Source: Ampelocalamus luodianensis
Taxonomy: Eukaryota > Streptophyta > Magnoliopsida > Poales > Poaceae
Length of the DNA: 64,000 nt
Direction: 5' to 3'
Assembly (NCBI GenBank): GCA_036346255.1
Contig: CM070619.1
Coordinates: 37,144,342 to 37,208,341 of the forward strand
In this document: piece by piece, positions 33,596 to 45,427 of the stretch
Position numbering within the stretch: the stretch's first letter is position 1
Layout of the letters: the number at the start of each line of letters is the position of its first letter
The notes under the pieces: model-generated
Told to the model about the DNA's origin: nothing
What the model saw: only the letters and a program-made list of their open reading frames with translations
Databases searched by the model: none
Position numbers and translations under genes: made by a program

Positions 33596-36500
33596 CTAAC
33601 GAAAGAATCGAGAAGAACCAATAAGAACGAATAACACCGAATAAACACCGAAATTCAAAAAGTCTCCAAAATAAGGAGTTAATACAGAAGAAGGATAATT
33701 ATTTTAGATGAATTTAGAGACATAAATTATTTGATTCAGAGTTGAATGGAATTGGTTATGAATTACTGAAATTGAGATTATAGCATAAGGTTTATCGCTA
33801 CTTAATTAACCAAAAACTCTTTTCGATTGAATTACCAAGAGCTCATTATTAAGGAACTGTACTTACTAGATAAGTGATTTAATCAAGCTGCTACTAAACA
33901 ACTTAATGGAAAGAGCCCGCAATCTGCTACTTGCTATATAACATGATCCAATGGCCTATTGCCAAAACTTACCTTTCAAGTTAAAGGCTTCGGTATTAAT
34001 TACTTTAATTAGGAAGCAAATATAATTTAACTTACCTACAGTTGACATATTTCAATTCTTCAGTGATATGCTTCAGTTAATCACCAATGGTCATGAGCTT
34101 CTAGATGGACAAAGGGTCATCTACTCACTTATCACTTAATTTAGGCCTATCATTTGCTAGATGAACATCTGCTAGCCAAGAAGCATACTACCACATTTTA
34201 AATAGTTAACTACTCTATGTAGCGTACTGTTATGACCTACTTGGCTTAGAAAACAAAACTCCACTGTCAGCTACTAAACATCCAAATAGCATACAAGGCT
34301 ACACATATGTATGATGACATACTACTAGCATTTTCCAATTAATCTTAATGTGTTATTTACTAACAGGGAGCGTTCAATTGAGCCAGCTAATCACTTATGC
34401 TAACTGACATACTAAGCAAAGGGACTCAAATCCATACACACAGCGGAGAGCACCAAGTGTAGAGAAACAATTCTGGAGCTGACAACTGAATGATGAACAG
34501 AGGTGAATCAAAATCCAAAGGCCGCAGTGGCTCGGGCCTGCTCAATGTCGACAGCGAGGGGAACTCTGGCAGTGGCCGATAAGGACGAAATCAGGACCGA
34601 GACGAGCGAGGCGCCTCAGGGTGGAGACGGCGCAGCTCGGGCGGCTGGTGGCGACGGTTGAGCACAGGTGAAAGGGACAGGGGTGGCCGAGGCGAGCTCC
34701 ACCTGGACGCAAAGATCTGGCAATAATGTGCAATAATGAGCTAGTGTTCTTGGTCTATTTTCTGGGAAGAAGAAGTAGCGTGGAGAAAGAAAGGAATGGC
34801 AGTAGGTGGGAAAGGGGTTCGGCTATGTAAGTGCTGTGGTGGAAAAATAAATTGGCAGTGAGTGCTTTGGTAGTTGGGGGAAGAAATGACAGGTGGAGTG
34901 CTCTAATGGGAGAATAAATAAAATAGAAGTCCAGTCGGTAGGGTGGTTTTGTCACGGAAAAGAACGTATAAGCAGGTATTTCGTCTGCGATCTGTCGAAC
35001 CGAAAGATAAAACAACGATACTAATGCAGGCAAGACGATATGATTTTTGTGATGCATGCTAAAACATAAAATCAAAATAATTAAATTTAATGCAGTCTTT
35101 CAAACCATTCGATTTAATATTGATTATTATTACTTGATGTGACAAAATTGCAAAATGTGCTTTAATTAATTCCTCCATTTATATTTAGAATAATTATACT
35201 GAGTTTAGATTTTAAATTATCACTTTAATTTCCATTTGTTTTATTTATCTATTAGGTTGGTGTTTTAAATTCAAACTCAAAGTTGAACATGCAAATTAAT
35301 CAAGGAACCAATTAAGCTCCAAAAATTCCAGAAAATCCAACAAGCATGTCAGAGAATACAGAATCCAACTAAAATATTCCCACACTTGAAACCTATTTGC
35401 TGCAACAAAAAGTTTTAAAAAGTCCAAAATTTCACAAATGCACATTAGATGCTTAACTAATCCAACTTAGGGATTTTGGGCTGTTACAACACGCGTGTGG
35501 TCCACAAAGGGTTCACCGTTGGATTTAGATCCAACAGTCACAGTGAAAGGGGACGTTCGGGTGACCCGAACGCTCCGATCAACCACGACCGTAGATCTTG
35601 ATATGGAGGGCTCAAAGCGCGGTGCACTTCGGGTGACCCGATCGGCACATCCATCTCAGCCGCTCATCGCGAAGTGGGCGGTCCAGAGCGGTGTCTAGAT
35701 CTGACGGTCCCTAATGACTTGGACGTTCGGGGATCCGAAAGTTCCCGAAGATCTGGGCTGTTGATCTCCAGATCGACGGTCCACGATTCGCGCATATAAC
35801 ACATGTGGGTTTTGATCACGCGGAGAGGTTTAAATGCGCGGGCCCACATGTAAGCGATATAGAGGGTGATTTGGGACAGCTAATAAATACTAAAACCAAT
35901 GATTAGTGATGATTAGCATTAATTGTGTCCTAATGATTTCGCACCGAGGGGGGTTTTAGTGGGTGGGGGCACACCTAGTAGTGGCACAAAAGCCCATTTC
36001 GAACAACCATTAATTGTTAACAATGATTAGCATTTAATGAACTCAAATTTAGTCCTAATGACCCCGTTACTACGGTTCAGGCCTACGGGCCCACATGTTA
36101 GTGACTCCTAGGGTCATTTTAAGATAGCCACTTAATGCTAACACTATCAATGATTAAGTATTAATGATGTCCTAAAGGTATTGAATAGCGCCAGTCGAGG
36201 GGTTTTTAAGTGGCTGAGCCCACTAGTCAGTGGCACATACGCAACGTTAAGACAACCATTTATTACTAAACCATAATTAGCAATGATTAACAATGATTAG
36301 CTAGTAATGGTGTCCTAACGACAACGGCACAGAGGGAGGTTTTCGTCCGGCAAAACCCGAGCGAAAAGAGGGGCTCGCCGCCGGTGGCTCCGACCACGGC
36401 AGCGCCCACAAAGTGTCAAAATGGGTTTGCAATAACGTTGCGCACCCAAAGGAGGTAACCTCGACGGCGACGGCCTAGAACGCCGGCGAGCCGAAAAAGA

Positions 36501-36778
36501 ACGGTGGGAACATGTACTGCCGAAAATGAAAATGGCGAAAAGCTCCGCAAAGGTCCACAAAAGCGGGTGCCACAGCTTCTAGGGACTAATAAGAAGCTAC
36601 CTCAACCAAGATGAGCTTCAAAGATGGCCGGAGGAGCTTGGACAGCAGAGAAGCCCGCCGGAGTTGGTGAAGACGAAGTGAAAAATGGTGATTTGGGCAA
36701 AATGAGTGAAACCATATCAACACTAAAGCTCCATTAAGACTCATAGAAGCTCCATGAGCAAGTAACTACAAAATGAAC

Positions 36779-36787
36779 CACTTACCG
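36779..36787 (-). other. Conserved leader splice donor in LTR D
   Basis: The minus strand reads AGCTCCG/GTAAGTGG, a near-perfect plant 5' splice site. The same motif in the same context is at 57588 (LTR C) and on the minus strand at about 41632 (LTR E). Confidence 0.5.
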
Positions 36788-37069
36788 GAGCTAAGGAAGA
36801 AAAGGGGTGAATTCGGCCGAAAAAGACCCAAACTTAAAATTGAGTGATTCTTGTGAATGAAACCCAAAATTAAGTTAGGGAAAATGTATATGGCTAAAGG
36901 GCTCAAAAGGGTACAAGGAGAATTGAAGATGAACCACTACAGCACCCAAGATCCACAATGGAGCTTCACGGCTGAAAATGGTGATTTGAGGAATTCAGTG
37001 GTTTCGAGCTCCAAAAACAAAGAAGCAGCATGGGGAGGTGTAAAGGAATACCAGGAGGAGTTTTGGGGA

Positions 37070-37079
37070 GCTTATATAG
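37070..37079 (-). promoter_or_regulatory. TATA box of LTR D
   Basis: The minus strand reads GCTATATAAGCTCC about 935 bases from the LTR start, followed by a pyrimidine-rich leader. Position matches the TATA boxes in LTRs B (55782) and E (41925). Confidence 0.55.
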
Positions 37080-38454
37080 CTAGAAAAATTAGGGTTTGGG
37101 CAAAACGAGCCCCTCGGGTGAGCTTGGATCACGGCATAACCATGGACCGAAAAAGAGAAATGATGGGGTGCAGGGGTAGGGCGTGCTTACGGCCGAAAGC
37201 ACCTGCGCACACTAATTGTCCCGACCAGAGAGTCGTTGACAAGGAAGCAGACATGACCAAGGCCATGCCGCCCACTGTGCTGCGCACGACGCGAGGAAGA
37301 AGATGACCAGAGAAGGGCTAGGGCTGTTGTGGGCGGTCCGATTTCAATCCAACGATTGAGATTTGCCCAAGAGCTCCTGAGGTTCAAAACACTAGGGAAG
37401 TCGTGAGCGTTGGATTTTAATCCAACGGCTCAGATTTGAGGTTGCTTGGTTCAACCGAGTCAAATGACTTGGGCTCGGGTTGACTCGAGCCCAAGTCTGA
37501 CTCAGACCCGAGTTTGAGTTTAGAGTTTTTAAAATTGAGCCGGACTTTGGGGATTTATTTGAGGTAGCAAAACAACTCCAAAAATTCTGACATTTTTACA
37601 AGAGCTTGCTAACTTAGATATTAACCATGTGTAAAATTTTCAGAGGTTTTTATGAAGTGCATTTGTCTCCAAAAATTCTGCAAGGTTCTGGAATACGGTT
37701 TGACTAAAAGTCAAACAAGTTTGAATGACCTCCAAAAGCATTCAATTAATTTCTAAAAATTGTGAAATTTTTCAGAGGGTTCACACACCAACCCTAGAAC
37801 TTGGGAAAAATATTTCAGGAGATGATCACAAGGTTTGACAAGATTGTTTTTGGAAGACAAGGTTTTGGATCAAAAGACTTGTGACTTTGCATTTCCATAA
37901 TTCTTGTACAGGAATTGTTTAGAACATACAGGACATACTTGATGTAAGAAAAAGTTTTAATTTCTACTCATTTTCTTACATTTGAAACACAAGTCCAAAA
38001 TTGGGATATTACAGTACCGGAGTAGAAGAGAGCCAAAGCTTAGCGCAAGGCACAGCTGTGAGAGGAGATTCGTGCATCCCTCAGAGAAGAGACGTGGGAT
38101 GTCGTACAAGAGGAGATTCGTGCTGTGAGGACCCGGAATATTTAACTAGTAACACTTAACCTCCAAATGGTTCTAGCATTACTAATTAAACATTCTAAGC
38201 CTCGATGGGCATATGCTTCCTGCAGTGCAAAGACATGCACATCATCACAAAATTACACATCATTTCCATACAACATACATTAACAAGTCTAGTAAAGGAC
38301 ATAGATAAATTAAGTTATTACAAAAGAGAGCTGACCGGCCAAATAGAACAATATACAAGAATGACAGCGGAAGCAAAAGGTGCCATTAGATGGCTAGAAC
38401 AAAAGTCGACCGGTTAGCCACACAACCCACGAGGCAACCGACCGAGCCGCCAAG

Positions 38455-38522
38455 CTAGACGCCTCTAAGGCTACCACAGCACAACTCACAGAAGTGAGGC
38501 CCCTCCAGCTCACCTTCTTCCT
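38455..38522 (-). other. Candidate exon C, LTR E
   Basis: 68 nt after acceptor TTGTTGCAG, phase 1, reading EEGELEGPHFCELCCGSLRG, then V and TAG at 38457-38455. Intact, with a good acceptor. Confidence 0.55.
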
Positions 38523-39687
38523 CTGCAACAAATACATTTAAGCAAGATAACTGAGTACACAAAGGTACTCGCAAGACTGACGTGTGGAATAGCAGAACTA
38601 TTCATAAACTACATGCAAGCTTATTTAGGTGGAGGTTGTATATCTCATTTTGCACAAAGCCAACTTTATTTCCAATAATGTAATACATTTAAAAGCAAGT
38701 TTGCAAATCTGTTTTGTTGTCAAAATAACAGCGAAATAAAGATACATACAAGTAACCACCTGGAAGCGACTATCCCAATAGCCACCGCAACATAGCACGA
38801 ATCCCCGATTCGTACCACCCATCAAGTTTTAATTAAAAGGTTGTAGTCTAGTTCTCACGGGGCGTATCCGAGCGTGTCCATAACCTAGGACGAGGCTATT
38901 CGAATAGTTTTAACCTGCAGGTGTACCAATGTACCCACACTTGCATCGCCTTTAAGCCACAAAGCACACTTCCAAGGTATGCTAGCACGGCTAAGTCCTA
39001 CGAGACGCTTTCCAATATTGTGCATTGACTACGAGCCGCTCGTATGGATCGGAATCCATACGCTTACATTGCAAGCGAAAGACAACCACCATCACGGAAG
39101 CCTTTCGGACACTACAATGCTCCCAGACCATCCCTCCCGCGACTCCCTGCGACCGAAGCCAATACACGCCAAAGTACTAAGTCAAGAGAGGTCCCATACC
39201 CTCTAGTGTGGTTAGCACGCAAAATGCTCGATCGGTGGCGCAAGTAACTCGGTCCTTAATGACCCGGGCACCATTCCAGTCACACCCAGAAGCACACCAA
39301 CATACCATTGTGCCCAAGTCTAAATCATTTTTGTTTTCAGTTTTAGCTTTCATAAATAGACATGGCACAAGGCTGAAATCATAAATCATAATAAGTGTTG
39401 TGTGATCAAGGTTATCGACAAGTCGATAACCGCCCATTTCTACCGGAAGATAAGCATGGCTAAGCAATAGATTCGCAACTACTAAGTGACAAGAGCTCCT
39501 CCACGAACTCTAAATCACAGCAATAACCTAGGCTCAATGGTAGTAGAGAATAATCATTTGCCTAAGGAAATGCATCTACTAGGTCAACTAACGACAATAG
39601 TTTAACACAAACTAGCAATGCATACATAGAATTTACAAACAACATAAATACTTAAAATACTGGGATTAACATGATCAAACTGCTTGT

Positions 39688-39747
39688 CTTGCTGGTCTTG
39701 CTCTTGCTGCAGAGGAGGATTCTCAGATTCAATATAATCTTCGGAAC
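39688..39747 (-). other. Candidate exon B, LTR E
   Basis: 60 nt after acceptor TTTTTCGCGTTAG, phase 1, encoding SEDYIESENPPLQQEQDQQ and ending CAAG; three bases shorter than sister copies, so still in frame. Next bases ACAAGC. Confidence 0.55.
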
Positions 39748-42589
39748 CTAACGCGAAAATGCGATAAAACCAAATAAGAACGAAGAACACCAAACAAAAC
39801 TCAACAACAAAAGACATCCAAATCCCATGAAATTTACACAGCAGCTAGAGGTTGATTTTAGACAATTTTAGAAACAAGAATCGCTTCATTTGGACTTAGC
39901 ATGAAAAAGTTATGGCTAAACTAAGTTCTCTCAGCCTATAAATTCTTTAAATTAATTAGTGGTACTGTTCATGGCGAAAATTTCTAGAATGATCTAAGCT
40001 CTGAAATTTTTATAGCAAGTAGATTATGACATCCTAATGACAGTAAAGTTGAGTTTACTAAATTTGGAGTTATAATGATTTACTTATGATTTTTCTAAGT
40101 TGTAAACCTAGCACATTACATTTTCCAAAAACATAAACATGTGCAAAACCTATTTCATATTAAAGTATGCTAACAGAGGGATTTTCCAGCATCAATTTTA
40201 TATATTAAGGATTTACAGGGAATTTCTTGTGTATTTTACAACATTAAATGAATTTTTAAATGCTACCAATATGGTTAAATCTATTAACATATTTTTCTGG
40301 TGCTGATTTAGGCCTACAACCACTTTTAGAGTAAAGTTTAGTTAATAACAAATTTATCAGAGTTGAAACCATTCAATTTGCAGATATACAGAAAAAGATA
40401 TGCATTTTCTAAGTTTTAATTCAATTCTGAAATATACAAAAATGGCAGAAAACAAGCTATTAAAGATTACAGAATTTTCTACCACAAAAGGATAACTAGA
40501 AGCATTTTTATAATAAGATTTAGTGAAATAGAAATTTATTACAGTTGGATTTATTTAAAAAGGATCTATTTTGCAATAGATATGAATTTCTAAAGATTTG
40601 ATACAATTTTTCAGTTGACAAATAACTACTTACAGATATAAACAACACTTAACCAGAAAAGAATCGACGTGGACAATTATGGACAAATATGGACACGTGC
40701 ACAGAGCTCGGGTCCCACATGGCAGTGACTTACAGAGGATCTTTAGGACATCTAATTAATTACTAATGACCAATGATTAATGATGATTAGCAATTAATGT
40801 GTCCTAATGATTTTGAGCAGAGGTGATTTAAATGATTGTGGGCCCACCTAGCAGTGGCACAAGGGGAGAGTTTAGGGTCAATTAAATGCTAACAATGATT
40901 AACATTTAATGAACTCGAAAATTAGTCTTAATGACCCGTGACTGAGGTTTAAGGCCTCACGCCCACACGCCGCTGACCAAAAGACAATTTCGGACACATT
41001 AATGCTAAGACAGGGATTTAATGATAATCATTAGCATTAATGATGTCCGACAGCAATTGGTTAACGCCAGCGATGATTACAGGGGGTTGGGTCCACATGT
41101 CAGTGAGACATTAAGCCAAATTAAGACACAATTAATACACGTAATGATTGACAATAATTGGGCATTAACTGTGTCCTAAATAATTTGACAAAACGGAGTT
41201 TGTCACCGACAAAACCGAAGCGAAATGGCTTGTCGCCGGCGACTCCGGTCGCAGCGGCGCCAACCAAATATCAAAATGGGTTCGCAATAGTGTTGCGGAC
41301 CCAATGGTGATGACCTCGCCGGCGGTGGAGGTATAGAACGCCATGAGCCGAAAACTAAGATGGAGCCATTTTCGCAAAACATGAAAATAGCAAAATGCTC
41401 CATCGCATCCACGGCGAGTGCCAACACTTCTAGGGACTAATAAGAAGCTACCGAGCCAAGGTGAGCTTCAAAGGTGGCGGAGAAGTCGGAACACGATGGA
41501 GTTCACGGAGCCGAGGAAGATGAAGACGAAAATGACAATCTGAGCAAAATGAACACCAATGGGTGATCAAATTAGCTTTATCAAGGTTCCCACAAGCTCC
41601 ATAAGTAAGCAATCGCAAAAAGAACCACTTACCGGAGTTGGAGAAGAAAGGTGGTGAAATCAGCCGAAAATCTCCAAACTTAAAATTGAGTGATTCCTGT
41701 GAATGCAACCCAAAATTAAGTTAGGGGAAATATAAAGGAAGTTGAGGAGCTCAAAAGGGTGCAAGAAATATTGAAGGTGAACCACTGGACACCAAGACCC
41801 ACATTGGAGCTCCTCGGGTCAACAATGGTGCAGAGCTGATTTGAAGTGGTTTTGAGCTCAAACACAGAGAAGAGCTAGGGGTGGTGTAAAGGAACACCAG
41901 AAGGAGCCAAGGGGGCATTATAAAGGGAAATGATTAGGGTTTCGAGCACGCACATGAGTCCGACAATTAATGAATGGGTAAACACATTTCTACCATAGAT
42001 AACTCTATTGTACAGTCTTTCCTTCCTTTGCAATGGCTAAGGCTAAGTTTTTGGAATCACATAGGTCGTTCAAGACGTACTTTGCAAAAGGAGGGATATG
42101 CAAGGGAGGGACCCTGCGACACGATCTAAAATTCCCGGTATTCCTAGTACACATTAATCCTATATAACACTTCGTAGTAATGCCTCTCGAACTAACCAAT
42201 TCTATTTTTGCAGTGCTACCAGCAGCCGTCGCCCTACAACCTCTATGGATTCTATGTTTGCCACAACATAAAACTACTCGTCGATTACGCGATGACCAAT
42301 GATCCTCAGGTTTGTCAATCTTGCAATAATTATTTCATACTTATCAATTTATATATGCACGAATTTAATCTTCGTAGCGACAGGTTGTGACCATCGTGGA
42401 AACTGCGTTAGAACAGTGCCAGCTCATAAACATTCTAGGACAGTTCGCATCATTCTTGAACCGTGAGGTCATAAATCCAGATGGAAAGTTCCACAATGTA
42501 GATTGAACTTGATTGAGATAAGATATTGAACTTAACGGTACATGTGTATAAATGTACATGGATGGTTAATTTTAGTTAATTGATTTGTG

Positions 42590-42675
42590 AATTGGATGTG
42601 CTTGTTTTCTGAAATGAATGTGAATTAGATGTGCTTGTTTTCTAAAATGAATATGAATTGGATGTATACATTTAC
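42590..42675 (+). repeat. Short tandem duplication, about 38-bp unit
   Basis: GAATTGGATGTGCTTGTTTT, then CTGAAATGAATGT, then GAATTAGATGTGCTTGTTTT and a third partial GAATTGGATGT. A single copy is found at the matching place downstream of the TNP2 gene (about 25720). Confidence 0.7.
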
Positions 42676-42767
42676 TTGTTGTGTTTCAACTTGTTTCGGA
42701 GGGCATGGCTAGCATTTTCTAAGGCTAGCCAATAAACAGAAATATATTTAGCAACAATACAAAAGAA

Positions 42768-42990
42768 TATCACAGACGGTTCCTTAGGATAAACCGTCTG
42801 TGATGCATCATCTCTCACAGACGATTTCATTTACAAATCGTCTGTGATAGTCGACTATCACAGACGGTTTCATCTACAAACCGTCTCTGAAGTAGACTAT
42901 CACAGACAGTTCTGAGTTAATAACCGTTTGTGATAGTATGCATCACAGACGGTTTGAAAAACCGTCTGTGATGACCTCATATCATCACTG
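42768..42990 (+). repeat. CACTA 3' subterminal repeat array
   Basis: Five hairpin pairs of ATCACAGACGGTT/AACCGTCTGTGAT with 5-14 base loops, followed by about 80 bases and the right terminal repeat ending CTATGGTAGTG at 43069. Probable transposase-accessory binding sites by analogy with En/Spm. Confidence 0.85.
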
Positions 42991-43072
42991 ACCCAAAGAC
43001 TCAGACGGCTCATGAAACTATCTACGATGACGTTTTTGAACCGCTGTGAAGACCTTTTCTATGGTAGTGACA

Positions 43073-43105
43073 GTGGATCCCAAACTCCAAATTTGGGGTC
43101 CGACA
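43073..43105 (+). mobile_element. Element 1 5' LTR, last segment
   Basis: Reads GTGGATCCCAAACTCC and ends TTGGGGTCCGACA, the ..ACA end expected of this LTR type, directly before the primer-binding site. Joins to 12819 when the CACTA element and one ACA are removed. Confidence 0.7.
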
Positions 43106-43106
43106 G

Positions 43107-43124
43107 ACCCGATATTAGAGCCTA
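43107..43124 (+). promoter_or_regulatory. Decayed primer-binding site of element 1
   Basis: GATATTAGAGCCTA corresponds to the initiator-Met PBS GGTATCAGAGCC with two or three changes. It lies one to five bases after the LTR end. The 380 bases from here to the gag ATG hold nothing else recognisable. Confidence 0.5.
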
Positions 43125-43502
43125 CGACTGTAGGGTAAAGGCCTTAGTTAGCATGGTCGTTAGAAAACTAGGGCCACACTTTAGAGAACAATTTAGCAGC
43201 CCTTCAAAGTATATATATGTATTTTATCTTGGCCTCTTCTAGTCGTATTTGCTTGGCTACTCCTTTCCCTCGGTTTTTGCTGAACTCGTTTTTGGTTTAA
43301 ATGCATCTTTCTTATTCTTATCAGTTGGCCTTTAATGTTATGATGTGCAAAGCTTTTACACATCCTTGAAAAAAAATCAGTTGGCCTTGAGCCTGTGGTT
43401 TTGTGACTTGATTGTTGGGTAGGCTTGTGAGGGTCACTTTTTCCATTATAAGTATTGTCTTCTATTGTCGTGTACTGCTCTCTAAAGAGTTCTCGTTAAC
43501 AG

Positions 43503-44760
43503 ATGCCTCCAAGGAGAGCAGCCGCGGGTCGTGGTTGTGGTCATGATCGTGGTCGTGATCGTGGTCATGGGCATGGTTGTGGCCCAGCACCAACAGCACC
43601 AGCGCCAGCGACAACACCACACCACCACCTCCTGAGCATCACACGCTGGCCCAAGTAATGGCTCAGCAAACTCAATTGCTGCAAGCAATAGCAGCTGGCC
43701 AGCAAGCTGGATCGGCCAGCCATGGGTTAGGCTTGGGGAATTCATGCGCACCAAGCCTCCCATCTTTGAAAGTGCAAATGAGCCACTCGAAGCTGAAGAT
43801 TGGCTTCGCGCTATTGAGAAGAACCTGACTCTGGCGCGATGTCGCGAGGAAGACAAGGTGGTGTATGCAACTCAACAACTCGCAAGACCAGCCGCCGACT
43901 GGTGGGAGAACTATTCAGCAGCCAGGGTGAGTGAAGAACCTGAAGCAGCAGCCGCGGGAGTGGGAGCACCGGCTGCTGGAGAAGTAGCTGCACCCGAAGT
44001 GGGATGGGTTGAGTTCCAGGAAGCCTTCAGAAGCAACTTCATACCTGCAAGTGTTATGCGCATGAAGAGGAATGAATTCAGGACCCTGAAGCAAGGCAAC
44101 TCCTCGGTCACCGAGTATCTCACTTGGTTCAATAAGCTGGCTTGCTATGCCCAGAATGACATAATAGATGAAGAAGAGAAGATCGACCGCTTAATGGAAG
44201 GGTTGCGTGATGGGCTGCGAGTGCAGTTGATCATTCATGACTTCCAAGACTTCCAACACCTGATCAACAAGGCATTACTCCTAGAAAATGAACGCAAAAT
44301 ATTCGAAGCCAGCCGCAAGCGAAAGATGGGAACATCACGGGGGCCAACACTTAGCCCACGACTAGTCTATGCCACTCCTTCTGGTAGTGGCTCTCAGTCG
44401 ACCACCCTACCCCGGTCCTCAGCTTTAGCAAACCGGACCGGTGGTGCCTTATATGCCACCCCGGTCAGACCGAGCCAACCTCAGCAGACCGACACACTGC
44501 CTACTGGCCAATTGTGCTTCAACTGCAACGAACCCGGGCACTTCGCCCGCACCTGCCCACGTAAGACCTTCACGCCTGTCAAGTTTAATGTTGGGAGTAC
44601 CTCGGCACGAGTGCCGCACACCCCCGGGACAGCAGCAAGAGGAAGGTCCGTGACTAGCACCTGGAACCACCTCGTTTCAAGGGCAAGGCCAGGTGAACCA
44701 CATCACTGCCGAGGGAGCACAAGAGGCATCGAATGTACAGATGAGTACTTTCTCTGTTAA
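43503..44760 (+). pseudogene. Element 1 gag (nucleocapsid), frameshifted
   Basis: Starts at ATG 43503 (MPPRRAAAGRG), after a 400-base leader. Reading moves to a second frame near 43580 (HTLAQVMAQQTQLLQAIAAG) and to a third at about 43745, which stays open for 338 codons. The third frame holds the retrotransposon gag core (EDWLRAIEKNLTLARC, WWENYSA, FRSNFIPASVMRMKRNEF, SVTEYLTWFNKLACYA, RLMEGLRDGLRVQL) and an intact CCHC zinc knuckle CFNCNEPGHFARTCP near 44517-44561. Gag packages the element RNA. At least two frameshifts mean no full protein can be made. Confidence 0.9.
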
Positions 44761-45427
44761 TTCCTCTCCAGCTTGTGTTCTTTTTTATTCTGGAGCATCG
44801 CATTCTTTCATATCCAGCCAGTTTGTGGATCATTGGCATTTGCCAACCTTCGCACTCAAGAAACCCTTAGAGCTTAGCTCCCCTAGGGGACTATTATGGG
44901 CCAAATTAGTAAGCCCTGGGGTGGAAATTCAGTTCGAGGGAATAGTGTTTCTAGCGAATTTGATGGTTTTGCAAGCCCAGACCCTGGACGCCATCCTCGG
45001 GATGCATTGGCTAGCCAGGTATCAAGGGGAGATAGACTGCACCAATAGAACAGTAAGCCTCACCAAAGGACTCGACATAGCGGTCGTAATCAAGTTAGAC
45101 CACCCCTTCCAATGGAAAAGGGCAGTCTACTATACCATAGTTGTTCCTCTGGAGGGAATGCCAGTGGTGCAGGAATACCCTGACATCTTTCCAGAAGAAT
45201 TGCCAAGGGGACCACCTGATCATGATATAGAGTTTGTTATAGAATTAGTGCCGAGGATAGCACCTATGTCCAAGAGACCTTATAGAATGGCAGTGAATGA
45301 ACTCGAGGAGCTGAAGAGGCAAATCCGAAAGTTACAGGAGAAAGAGTTTATTAGGCCAAGCTCTTCGCCATGGGGATCCCCTGTACTATTTGTGAAGAAG
45401 AAGGATGGTAGCATGCGATGTGTGTAG
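44693..45427 (+). pseudogene. Element 1 aspartic protease and RT start
   Basis: A 244-codon frame: the protease region carries FYSGASHSFIS, where the catalytic Asp of DSGA is Tyr (codon TAT at 44786), so the protease would be dead. Further on are LDAILGMHWLARYQGEIDC and the pre-RT linker (EYPDIFPEELPRGPPDHDIEF) leading into RT blocks KRPYRMAVNELEELKRQ and SSSPWGSPVLFVKKKDGS. The frame ends at a stop after MRCV, one base out of register with the downstream RT frame at 45418. Confidence 0.9.

Larger units (their letters stand above)
31879..35488 (-). mobile_element. Nested solo LTR (3.6 kb) inside LTR D
   Basis: On the minus strand it starts TGTAACAGCCCAAAATCCC at 35488 and ends GGGGTCCTCACA at 31879. 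Flanks are GCACG (31874-31878) and ACACG (35489-35493), a 5-bp duplication with one change. The flanking LTR D sequence aligns across the junction with LTR C at about 58600-58680, confirming an insertion. Its 3' half is close to solo LTR A, its 5' half is not. Contains exon B and exon C candidates. Confidence 0.85.
30110..38013 (-). mobile_element. Solo LTR D, minus strand, TSD GTACC, containing another solo LTR
   Basis: On the minus strand it starts TGTAATATCCCAATTTTGG at 38013 and ends GGGGTCTCACA at 30110. The duplication GTACC is exact (30105-30109, 38014-38018). It interrupts CACTA gene 2. Net length without the nested LTR (31879-35493) is about 4.3 kb. It belongs to the same family as LTR C (56404-60873), with matching start, leader and end. 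TATA box CTATATAAGC at 37079-37070, leader splice donor at 36786, exon B at 31065-31003 and exon C at 30505-30438. Confidence 0.92.
38124..41955 (-). mobile_element. LTR E, minus strand, 5' end missing
   Basis: The minus-strand 3' end is GGGTCCTCACA at 38124. The copy matches LTRs C and D through the TATA box (about 41925), leader donor (about 41632), exon B (39747-39688) and exon C (38522-38455). The first about 1 kb expected before the TATA box is absent, and CACTA gene 2 sequence resumes at about 41955. The truncated side gives no target duplication. Right boundary approximate. Confidence 0.8.
29131..42509 (+). pseudogene. CACTA gene 2: transposase_24-like protein with Ulp1-like C-terminus, broken
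   Basis: Pieces: 29131-30109, 38019-38123 and about 41960-42509, separated by two LTR insertions. The N-terminal part starts MSSAHSSSSSPHASDML and then, across stops and frame changes, shows the plant transposase (Ptta/En/Spm, PF03004-like) signature, with AWRNFKSMLIKDYV, EEYWEDFVAKKMTNNF and ILSAALRNKEHSGRTRG. The C-terminal part has an exon with QQPSPYNLYGFYVCHNIK (42230-42280) bounded by TTTTTGCAG and CAGGTTTGTC, and a last exon ending INPDGKFHNVD at 42509. This fits an Ulp1/C48 peptidase fold in which the usual catalytic Cys of NLCGYYVC is Tyr. Second genes of this make-up occur in other plant CACTA elements; the role is probably DNA binding or accessory. Confidence 0.75.
12820..43069 (+). 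mobile_element. CACTA (En/Spm) transposon with nested insertions, TSD ACA
   Basis: The left end is CACTACTACAAAAAGG. The right end, read on the minus strand, is CACTACCATAGAAAAGG. Both are flanked by the 3-bp target duplication ACA (12817-12819, 43070-43072). Subterminal arrays of the CACAGACGGTT family lie inside both ends. It carries a TNP2-like transposase gene and a second gene with transposase_24-like and Ulp1-like parts. Removing the five recognised LTR insertions (about 22.7 kb) leaves about 7.5 kb, a normal size for an autonomous grass CACTA. Both genes are broken, so it is not autonomous now. It lies inside the 5' LTR of element 1 and is therefore younger than that LTR. Confidence 0.92.

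Noticed and set aside
12855..43000. CACAGACGGTT arrays as a CRISPR array
   Set aside because: Units alternate in orientation, spacers are very short and irregular, and the arrays lie just inside CACTA terminal repeats in a plant genome.
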